A stretch of 64,000 nucleotides of DNA, taken from IMG/VR virus record IMGVR_UViG_3300021197_001596, positions 1 to 64,000 of that record. One strand, written 5' to 3'. The notes below the pieces were generated by a model. The model had not been told where the DNA came from and did not search any database. It saw nothing but the letters and a program-made list of their open reading frames with translations. Origin of the DNA: a virus. The position numbers and the translations under genes are program-made. Below are positions 38,001 through 44,077 of this stretch, in pieces. Within the stretch, counting starts at the first letter, position 1; each line of letters starts with the position of its first letter.

Positions 38001-39851
38001 TATAGGAAATGTTTTTACAAAATCAATTGTTCCGCTTGTGTGAATAACAGAACCTATTATAATATTGTTTGACTTTTGAGCGTCTGTGAAATTTGTAGTC
38101 TGTTGATTGATAGTACCATTAGCATCAATATATATCCAAGTATTTTTTTGAGTTGTTGAGCCACTATCTAAGCCTGTACACGTTACAGTTTGTGTAGACC
38201 AACTAATATGTTTTATTTCAGGATATGGTTTTGATGCTGAATTCTCTTTGTTAAGATCGTTTACAATACCCGTACCAGCGGTTATTGCAAATTGAGTGTT
38301 ATTTGCTTTTGATAATATACCACCACTTGTGATACCAGTTGAAATGCCCTCAGTAATAGTATCTATAGGTAATTCGTGATCATGATATCTAAAGTTTAGT
38401 ATATCATGGCTATTTTCTGTTTTGAAATATATAGCATTATCTTGAGTAACACTTGTTTGTGCTGTTGTAAAAGACAACACATCATCTACAATAACATTAT
38501 CTGCTGTTAGATTATTTGTTATTACTACACTATTTGGTAAACCTACAGTCCACGTTCTGTCAGTTGATAAATTTTGTGCACCTCCTGCAACTTCAATTTC
38601 ATTAGTAGTACCTGAAATAGTTAACTCAGTATTTTGATCAAGTATAACAGGCTTATTTTGTATAAATGAATCTACGTTTGTATCAGTTTCAGCCCAGTTA
38701 GACTGTACGTTTTGCTCTGCATTAGCAGCAATACCTGTAAGTTTTGTTCTTTCAGAACTTGTTATAATAATACCAGAACCGGCATTAGAAACATCATTCA
38801 AACTAGTTACGCTGTGATTGCTTAAAACAGTTAAATCCGTTGGTTTATTTTCTATAAAATCATCTTGAGCACTGTCGCTTTGGTTCCAATCAGATTTTAC
38901 ATTAACTTCCGCACCTGTTGCAATACCATTTAATTTAGTTTGCAGCGCATCTGTAAAATCGTTTGTTGATAAACCTTTACCTGTAATTTTATCAACCTTT
39001 CCATCTAATGCTGCTTGAAGTCCAGCAATATTACTTATACTTAAAGAATCTAAAGTTGCTTTATTAGTCTCTATGTAATCTACAACTTCTTGCAATGAAT
39101 CAAGATTAACATTGTCTGAGGTAAGTAAAGTGTTTATTGAGTCTATATACCCTTTTAAAACTACTCCTTGTGAAGCAGCTAAGACTTTTGCTGAATCATC
39201 AGTAGTTACATTGTTAACTATATCGGTAATGTTTACCTTACCACTGACCGTGCCTAGTGTTAGTCTTTCTCCGTCTGTTATAATAGCACCAGAACCAGCA
39301 CTTGTTACATCATTTAACTCTGTTACTGAAAAAGAATTTAGATTTTTTAAGTTATTTCCTAGTGTAGAAATATAATATTCAGCACCTTTTTCTAATTGGC
39401 CTGATGCATCTTGGTTAGACACTGTAAGAACTTTATAAGTATTAGATGTTGAATCTTCAATTGCATCAACTCTATATATACCAAAATTATTAGTGTCACC
39501 TTTTTTGGTTATACGAACATCATACCCGGCTAAAACATCTATGTAGTCATCTACCTCTTGTTTTTGTAAATTTTTAAAAGACATATATAATGTCTGTATA
39601 CTTGCAAAAGAAGTTGATGTATATGTTCCTGTTCCGGTTGTTATAATACCAAATTGATCTGTATCGACATTATAGTCTTGTGCTTTAAATACAATACCAT
39701 CAAATTGTTTAATGAAGTTTTCTGCATTAGCCAGCTCTAACAAACTTTCTACTGAAAAGTTTTTAGTTATATTGTCATTTGAGTTTGACCCTATAACTTT
39801 GTCGTTTAAATTAAGATCAACATCCTGATCGTATGTAAATATTCTTGCCAT
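35049..39851 (-). CDS. Tail fibre with C-terminal S74 chaperone and cupredoxin-like module
   Basis: 1600 residues. The first about 40 residues (MARIFTYDQDVDLNLNDKVIG) are closely similar to the N-terminus of the other fibre at 44078-46285, so both probably dock at the same site on the virion. The middle is beta-helix-like with repeated DTIxEGxxN and SDLSDV patterns. Residues about 1290-1365 form a cupredoxin-like module with His1307 and Cys1348-x2-His1351-x2-Met1354. The C-terminus from Ser1500 (SDISLKDNVETIETALDKVQ, then IGVIAQEVEQVLP) is an S74 intramolecular chaperone that cleaves itself after trimer folding. Receptor binding is expected. Confidence 0.85.
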   Translation of the reverse strand: MARIFTYDQDVDLNLNDKVIGSNSNDNITKNFSVESLLELANAENFIKQFDGIVFKAQDYNVDTDQFGIITTGTGTYTSTSFASIQTLYMSFKNLQKQEVDDYIDVLAGYDVRITKKGDTNNFGIYRVDAIEDSTSNTYKVLTVSNQDASGQLEKGAEYYISTLGNNLKNLNSFSVTELNDVTSAGSGAIITDGERLTLGTVSGKVNITDIVNNVTTDDSAKVLAASQGVVLKGYIDSINTLLTSDNVNLDSLQEVVDYIETNKATLDSLSISNIAGLQAALDGKVDKITGKGLSTNDFTDALQTKLNGIATGAEVNVKSDWNQSDSAQDDFIENKPTDLTVLSNHSVTSLNDVSNAGSGIIITSSERTKLTGIAANAEQNVQSNWAETDTNVDSFIQNKPVILDQNTELTISGTTNEIEVAGGAQNLSTDRTWTVGLPNSVVITNNLTADNVIVDDVLSFTTAQTSVTQDNAIYFKTENSHDILNFRYHDHELPIDTITEGISTGITSGGILSKANNTQFAITAGTGIVNDLNKENSASKPYPEIKHISWSTQTVTCTGLDSGSTTQKNTWIYIDANGTINQQTTNFTDAQKSNNIIIGSVIHTSGTIDFVKTFPITAYGAVTQIQEFTRIFGPLKKSGHKVTANGANLKLDRAAGVAWSQGRAYEANPNNPSLVSDAAKTEAKIHRYYSDGSTGHTLDSNDGAGYDTIDNTKYDNASGTLQTMQSSKFSVQRLFYFPTTPDIIVSYYGKNYYDSIDEAQTNYLLEEFTEAENTAAQAIYLGALIVKGGSSVLNNTDHAKILTSGVFRSLAATSLGGSAAASSLSDLSDVNVSTPSNNQFLKYNNTNGRFENATITTDTITEGSTNLYDKTVAFTNGSNITVTGTYPNFTIASAHPNITAATSSDNSGRTYIQDITLDSNGHVTGLATAAETVTSRTDEEIQDIVGAMFTSGNTLTRITTAYDDTNNNIDLVVDDQSYTLPTASSSAKGGVELFSDTVQTVAANTVSATASRTYGIQLNSDGQAVVNVPWASIANTDSDVSNANLLTRLAALESAGGAADQTITIGADSGDTVGFAGNVAVTGDLTVSGTTTTVNSETVTVNDNIIVLNNNESGTPSQNGGIEVERGTSTNASLIWNESQDKWYAGLAGAEVEILTTASEGTGNGLDADTLDGQEGSHYLAYANFTGTPTIPSAANDATITLTAGTGLSGGQAFTTNQSSNETITFDLDFSELTDKTSDISADTEFILQDSTTESRKTANEISLKYFRNDIAVTDSGGKYYIDGTQQADVTLQPGFKYRFTHPSAHPLRFSTDSNNSSAYTTGVTTTSTYTEITVEQDTPSTLYYYCANHANMGGTVYVGAGVRSVGTSTGLTGTVTETGNIGLAINDLTVETTIADADEILFYDASDTSHKTITKANFVSQTSVTGGAGMTLNGTTMDIDADCRDDIEQIGFNSSNYYKSTATKHSWYFGGTLAMEIDSTNKDLLVDGDVIAFSTTTSDISLKDNVETIETALDKVQALRGVTYTWNSGSRKGQKDIGVIAQEVEQVLPDIVYSKTLIDDTKVKTVDYEKLSAVLIEAVKELTNKVNKLEKKLEDANT

Positions 39852-39853
39852 TT

Positions 39854-40267
39854 TTATTTATGTTTATTGTTTCCAAACACTTTCTCAACGCCACGTGAGC
39901 CAAAATAGCCTCCAATTACGATTGTTAAAAGTCCGGTAATATCATCTAAAGGGTAGCCCATGTACCAGCCAGATACATAACTAATTACTAAAAATACTAA
40001 AGTTAGTGGCCGTACGTTTGCTGCAAGCCATGATCCTGATCTTGCATCAGCAACCCATCTCCTCGTTGTTCCATCTATCTCAGCTCGTTCAAGCTCTAGC
40101 TTTTTTAATGCTACCTCCTTGTCAGCATCACTCATATCGCTCCCGCCAATAATAGCTTGTATAACAGAACCCACAGGTGTATCACCTGCAATGGCTCCTA
40201 CAACATTAGGAATTTTATCTAATAAAAATTTACCAACACCGGTATCCTTAAAGCGCTTTTTAGACAT
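39854..40267 (-). CDS. Three-TM holin (GTA_holin_3TM-like)
   Basis: 137 residues. N-terminal VGKFLLDKIPNVVGAIAGD and GSVIQAIIGGSD, then a charged helix ending ERAEIDGTTRRWVADARSGS, followed by ANVRPLTLVFLVISYVSGWY and LLTIVIGGYFGSRGVEKV. This follows the pattern of the GTA_holin_3TM family (W-x-x-DA-R-S-x-S-x-L...RP). Holins perforate the inner membrane to release the endolysin. The M15 endolysin is two genes upstream in the same operon (40583-41068), which supports a lysis role. Confidence 0.75.
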   Translation of the reverse strand: MSKKRFKDTGVGKFLLDKIPNVVGAIAGDTPVGSVIQAIIGGSDMSDADKEVALKKLELERAEIDGTTRRWVADARSGSWLAANVRPLTLVFLVISYVSGWYMGYPLDDITGLLTIVIGGYFGSRGVEKVFGNNKHK

Positions 40268-40277
40268 TTAAATTAAT

Positions 40278-40595
40278 TTAACAATTCCATCTTCTTCGTG
40301 CAGCTCTACCTCTTTCCCCAGTCCAACCTTTAGATCTAGCGCAAAATGATTTTCTTCTCTTTGCGGCTTTGCTACCAGGTTTTAGTTTACTAGGTGGAGT
40401 GGTTACAGCTGTTTTTAATTTACTTCCAGGGTTATCTGCTTTATATTTATTTACACCCTTTTGAGACATTCCACCTCCAGCTTTTCCGCCCGTACCCGTG
40501 GGGTTGGCTTTATTATAATAGCCTAAAGATTTTTTCTTTGATGGAGCGGGAGGTTTCTTCATAAGAGGAGATACCCTTTTAGTTATTGGTTCCAT
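40278..40595 (-). CDS. Small basic Cys-ended protein with SPLMKK tag
   Basis: 105 residues, very basic. Tag SPLMKK at 9-14 after MEPIT, a glycine-rich middle, then LKTAVTTPPSKLKPGSKAAK and a C-terminus RRKSFCARSKGW...RRRWNC. A tail with SFCAR ... (W)NC is, as I remember, common in small basic phage proteins of unknown role. It overlaps the endolysin gene by 13 bases. High charge suggests nucleic-acid or capsid-interior binding; its place between endolysin and holin suggests late expression. Confidence 0.7.
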   Translation of the reverse strand: MEPITKRVSPLMKKPPAPSKKKSLGYYNKANPTGTGGKAGGGMSQKGVNKYKADNPGSKLKTAVTTPPSKLKPGSKAAKRRKSFCARSKGWTGERGRAARRRWNC

Positions 40596-41068
40596 AATAT
40601 ATATTTTGTCTTGTTATTTTCTTTTACAGCTCTTAATACCCTCATTCTATTTTCGCCTAAAGAATAGCTAACGTGAACCCACGCTGGATTATAATCATCT
40701 CCAAATTCCCATATTAGTTGATCAAATTCTAAATAATCTTTTATATAATTAAAAAAATCAGCATTAGAAGCTTTGCTATACACATCATCAATATCAATAG
40801 CCTCGCCTAAACAATGTTGCGACTTAGAAGAGCCACCGATAGTCTTATTTAATTCTGGAGAACGATAAAATGATGTAATATATATAGGCTCACCTATTTT
40901 TCCTCTAAGCGGTTCAAAAATTTGTTCTGCTGTTATTTTCATTGTTAATAAAGTGTAGGGATCAGGAAAGTTATTTATTCCTAATCTTTCAGCAGTATTA
41001 GATCTAGTAGCCTCTTTTAAGGATACGTGCTCTGAAATAACAAATTTATTTTCCGCCATTTCTTTCAT
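40583..41068 (-). CDS. M15-family peptidase endolysin
   Basis: 161 residues (or 158 if translation begins at the second Met, MAENK). Zinc ligands of the M15 / D-Ala-D-Ala carboxypeptidase fold are visible: His85 and Asp92 in SKSQHCLGEAIDID, and His132 in AWVHVSYS; the general base is probably Glu121 in LIWEFG. ITSFYRSPELNKTIGGS is the typical strand-turn before the first histidine. It would cleave peptide bridges in peptidoglycan at lysis. No signal peptide, so it needs a holin; the 39854-40267 gene is the likely partner. Confidence 0.85.
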   Translation of the reverse strand: MKEMAENKFVISEHVSLKEATRSNTAERLGINNFPDPYTLLTMKITAEQIFEPLRGKIGEPIYITSFYRSPELNKTIGGSSKSQHCLGEAIDIDDVYSKASNADFFNYIKDYLEFDQLIWEFGDDYNPAWVHVSYSLGENRMRVLRAVKENNKTKYILWNQ

Positions 41069-41204
41069 GTAAATACGTTGAAGAACAACTACCCGCTTTT
41101 CCTATAGGAGCTTTGCAAGTAGGACAAATTTCTTCTTTAGCACTTGATTTAGTAGCATGCACTTTTTGTGTAATAGGCATTGCTGTTGGTCCTGACATTC
41201 CCAT
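41046..41204 (-). CDS. Small zinc-ribbon-like protein
   Basis: 52 residues starting MGMSGPTAMPIT; the longer upstream frame overlaps the preceding gene and is basic, so the start 2 bases after the preceding stop is preferred. CPTCKAPIGKAGSC gives a CxxC-x9-C arrangement and a further histidine follows (YLHERNGGK), enough for one zinc ribbon or knuckle. It overlaps the endolysin start by 23 bases. Could be a DNA/RNA-binding or assembly factor; not recognised. Confidence 0.6.
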   Translation of the reverse strand: MGMSGPTAMPITQKVHATKSSAKEEICPTCKAPIGKAGSCSSTYLHERNGGK

Positions 41205-41206
41205 AA

Positions 41207-41494
41207 TTATTTTCTTTTTTGTTTTTTGTAAGCCTCTTTTTCCCAAGGAAGATTACCGGCTCCTTCTTTCATTCCTTTTCTTGAATATTTTTTCCCTTCC
41301 CAGTATATATACTTATCGTCATATCTTAAGTCACCTCTTTTAATTTGGTTTCTATGAACTTTTTCATGACTAAGCGCAATTTTTTGTTGCACTGGAGAAA
41401 GCTCTTTGTTTATATGAATAGTCCCATCATTAAAAGTCATACCGTGTACTCCTTCGGATAATTTTTTTTTTAATACAGGTGGGGCTTTTTTCAT
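41207..41494 (-). CDS. Small HEXXH metallopeptidase-like protein
   Basis: 95 residues. Residues 42-48 (SHEKVHR) give the zinc signature HExxH (His43, Glu44, His47), followed by GDLRYDDKYIYWEGKKYSR and EGAGNLPWEKEAY, which look like the rest of a compact minimal metallopeptidase domain seen in Bacteroidota genomes. A third ligand is not certain (possibly Glu in WEKEAY). The N-terminus carries APPVLKKKLSEG, similar to the (S/T)PxxK tags of other late proteins. Peptidase activity is plausible but untested; role in lysis or virion maturation unknown. Confidence 0.65.
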   Translation of the reverse strand: MKKAPPVLKKKLSEGVHGMTFNDGTIHINKELSPVQQKIALSHEKVHRNQIKRGDLRYDDKYIYWEGKKYSRKGMKEGAGNLPWEKEAYKKQKRK

Positions 41495-41931
41495 CTTGTT
41501 AAATCTTTATTCATTTTATCAATAGCAACGTTATATACTTTATCGCTATAGCTATTGTTTTTATTAAATACGCTTCTTCTTGATATAGGTAAATCTTCTT
41601 GACCTAATAATATTCTATATATACGGCTTATTAAATATTTACACTTAGTTGAAACTTTATATACAGAATATTTTATTGTAGTTCTGTTTCTATGCGCATA
41701 CACCTCAATCCATCCATCTTTACGTAATCTTTCCCATCTATTTTTATCCCAGGAGTATATATAGGTGCCTTTGATATAATCATTACGCGTAAATTTACCA
41801 AGACAATCAAAATGAATAAGTAATTCTAAATCCGCATCATTAAGACTATAGGTTTTACAGGCCCATTTTCTAACGAGCCTGTAATATTTAAATAGACCTA
41901 TATCTCTTAATGTATCCGCACTTATTTTCAT
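41491..41931 (-). CDS. Winged-helix DNA-binding protein (MarR-like fold)
   Basis: 146 residues. FKYYRLVRKWACKTYSLNDADLELLIHF followed by FTRNDYIKGTYIYSWDKNRWERLRKDGWIEVY and NRTTIKYSVYKVSTKC reads as helix-turn-helix then a two-stranded wing, as in MarR/PadR-type winged helices. In crAss-like and other marine phages I recall a similar protein beside the late genes. It overlaps the GroES gene by 4 bases (ATGA type) and the HEXXH gene by 4. Probably a regulator of late transcription or a structural DNA-binder; direct target not deducible. Confidence 0.65.
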   Translation of the reverse strand: MKISADTLRDIGLFKYYRLVRKWACKTYSLNDADLELLIHFDCLGKFTRNDYIKGTYIYSWDKNRWERLRKDGWIEVYAHRNRTTIKYSVYKVSTKCKYLISRIYRILLGQEDLPISRRSVFNKNNSYSDKVYNVAIDKMNKDLTR

Positions 41932-42188
41932 AAGACCGCAATTACATCTTGCTCTTTAATTACGTAAAATAATTTATCATCAAATTCAATGCCATACCCG
42001 GCGTGCTTATCAAAGTATATTTCCGTTTCGGGAGTTAAACCTTCAATAAGATTTCCAACTGATATTACTTTTGCTTTTTGATACCTTATATCATTTTGAT
42101 GTTGTTCAGTTAAAATTAAACCGCCTTTGTTCGTTTTAATTTCTTCTTTAATTTTTTCAATTATTATATATCTATTGACTGCTTTCAT
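41928..42188 (-). CDS. groES: Phage GroES co-chaperonin
   Basis: 86 residues from MKAVNRYIIIEKIKEE; the longer frame start lies inside the GroEL gene and adds only basic residues, whereas this ATG overlaps the GroEL stop as ATGA. Features of Cpn10: mobile loop with hydrophobic triplet (KGGLILTEQHQND, LIL), AKVISVGNL, IYFDKHAGYGIEFDDKLFYVIKEQDVIAVL at the C-terminus. It caps the GroEL ring during folding. Its order, after groEL, is the reverse of most bacterial operons. Confidence 0.92.
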   Translation of the reverse strand: MKAVNRYIIIEKIKEEIKTNKGGLILTEQHQNDIRYQKAKVISVGNLIEGLTPETEIYFDKHAGYGIEFDDKLFYVIKEQDVIAVL

Positions 42189-43735
42189 TGTTCTCTTACG
42201 TTTGAAATTACACAATCAGCAGACATAATAGTTGTTGCAACTGAAGCCGCATTTTTTAAAGCTGTTTTTGTAACAAGCACCGGATCAATAATTCCAGCAG
42301 AAATCATTCTTACTTGTTTACCTGTAACTACGTCAATACCCTTTCCTTTAGTCATTTTTTCGGGAATCTTAATCCCTCCATTTTCAAGGATTTTATTAAA
42401 GGGTGCTTTGATAGAATCAACGAGTATTTTTTCTCCAGGGCAGGAAGGCTTAATACTAGTAGCAGCGTTGATAAGAGCAACACCAGCTCCAGGGACAATA
42501 CCTTCTTTAAGCGCAGCTTTAACCGCATAAATTGCATCTTCAACACGATCTTTCTTTTCTTTTAATTCAACTTTACTATTAGCGCCTACATAAATAACTC
42601 CTACAGATCCAGAAAGCATTGCTTTTCTGTCTTGTAGCTTTTTAAGCAAATAAGGATTTTTTTCTTCTTTTATTTGCTTTTGAATTATATTTATTCTTTC
42701 TTCTGTTTCTTTATTTATATTGCTAGTAGTTATAATCGTGTCTTTTTCATCAGTAACAACTTTAACTGCTTCTCCTAAAACTGACGCATCTATAAGATCT
42801 AAGTCATCTCCTAAGTCTTCATTAATAACTTGTGCTCCAGTAACAACAGCTAAATCTTCTAGCATTTCTCTTCTTAAATTTGAAAAACCAGGAGGATCAA
42901 TAACATTTACCTTTATATTGCCTTTTGCTTTATTCATTATTAAAGCTGATAAAGGTTGTTGGCCTACAGATCCAACAATAAGTATTGCTCTGTTATTTTT
43001 TATAGCGTATTCAAGTACCGATTGGATTTTACGGATCGTTTCAATTTCCGTGTCCACAAGTAAAACCAAGGGACTATCAAGAATAACTTTATTTTTTTCC
43101 TTATCAGTAATGAAGTATTGAGACTTAATTCCCGAATCAAATTTAACGCCATCAACTATTTCTGTATAAGTTTTATCATCTTCTGATTCTTCCATTAAAA
43201 CAACACCATCTTTTCCAACTTTTTCATAAGCACCAGCTATAATGTTTCCTAATTCATAATCATTATTTGTTGATATATTAGCTACATGCGTAAGCATCTC
43301 GTCTTTTACCGGAATTGCTTCTTTATCTAAATACTTAATTACTTTTTTAACAGCATTATTTATGCCGTTTTTTATGCTTCTTAAGTTTGTTAAATTACTA
43401 TTATTGTAATTGCTAAGAATGGAGTGAGCGAGGACAGTAGACGTAGTCGTACCATCCCCGGCTTCTTTAACTGTTTTCTGAGCTGCCTCTTTAATGAGGG
43501 TTGCACCGATATTTTCGGCAGGATCCATAAGGATTACGCTATTTGCAACAGTTACTCCGTCTTTTGTTATTATTGGACGGCCAGTGCCATCTTCATATAT
43601 AACACATTTTCCTGAGGCCCCAAGGGTAGAGGAAACCGCTTTGTTAAGTTTGTCTACCCCGGCCATAATTTTACTTTTAGCGTCTTTGCCAAAATTTAAA
43701 TTTTTGACAATTTCGCTAGGATGATTAAATTCCAT
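42185..43735 (-). CDS. groEL: Phage GroEL chaperonin
   Basis: 516 residues (bacterial GroEL about 548). Diagnostic motifs are intact: TKDGVTVA (Asp59 region), GDGTTTSTVLA (93-103), NLRREMLEDLAVVTGAQVI in the apical domain, KEKKDRVEDAIYA with the ATP-hydrolysis aspartate, and GIVPGAGVALI. The C-terminal GGM-rich tail of bacterial GroEL is absent; the protein ends ...SADCVISNVREQ. It should fold phage proteins in an ATP-driven ring with the phage GroES encoded next. It lies among fibre genes, suggesting a late role in folding large adhesins or capsid. Confidence 0.95.
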   Translation of the reverse strand: MEFNHPSEIVKNLNFGKDAKSKIMAGVDKLNKAVSSTLGASGKCVIYEDGTGRPIITKDGVTVANSVILMDPAENIGATLIKEAAQKTVKEAGDGTTTSTVLAHSILSNYNNSNLTNLRSIKNGINNAVKKVIKYLDKEAIPVKDEMLTHVANISTNNDYELGNIIAGAYEKVGKDGVVLMEESEDDKTYTEIVDGVKFDSGIKSQYFITDKEKNKVILDSPLVLLVDTEIETIRKIQSVLEYAIKNNRAILIVGSVGQQPLSALIMNKAKGNIKVNVIDPPGFSNLRREMLEDLAVVTGAQVINEDLGDDLDLIDASVLGEAVKVVTDEKDTIITTSNINKETEERINIIQKQIKEEKNPYLLKKLQDRKAMLSGSVGVIYVGANSKVELKEKKDRVEDAIYAVKAALKEGIVPGAGVALINAATSIKPSCPGEKILVDSIKAPFNKILENGGIKIPEKMTKGKGIDVVTGKQVRMISAGIIDPVLVTKTALKNAASVATTIMSADCVISNVREQ

Positions 43736-43754
43736 TAGATTAAATTTTAAATAA

Positions 43755-44039
43755 TTAATTAAACGTTTTCACTACAACAGGTCCTTCTGTTAATTTAAGT
43801 TTTCTTTTGTAGTGATCAATAGAAGAGTCAATAGCTCCTTCTGCTCCTTCTACGGTTTCTCTTCGAGTTACTCCTTGCCATTGGTTATTCCGATTAAATT
43901 CAGTTTGATAATAACCATTTGGTAGTTGAGTAATTCTCCAATTGCTTTTTTCAGCGTAGTCTTCCCAAAGTGTTTTGGTTTCTTCGGATACTTGCGGTTC
44001 ATTAGACCACGTATTGGTCTTGTAATAAAAATAGGTCAT
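43755..44039 (-). CDS. Small protein beside fibre gene, unknown
   Basis: 94 residues, no signal peptide or TM segment. Patterns WEDYAEKSNWRITQLPNGYYQTEF and VTRRETVEGAEGAIDSSIDHYKRKL look like a compact alpha/beta domain; I recall similar short proteins next to fibre genes in marine phages. Position between the S74 fibre and groEL suggests a fibre assembly, attachment or chaperone-related role. Not recognised. Confidence 0.6.
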   Translation of the reverse strand: MTYFYYKTNTWSNEPQVSEETKTLWEDYAEKSNWRITQLPNGYYQTEFNRNNQWQGVTRRETVEGAEGAIDSSIDHYKRKLKLTEGPVVVKTFN

Positions 44040-44077
44040 AATTTAAGGTTTTGGTTAAAAAAAAGGTTTTGTTGCTA

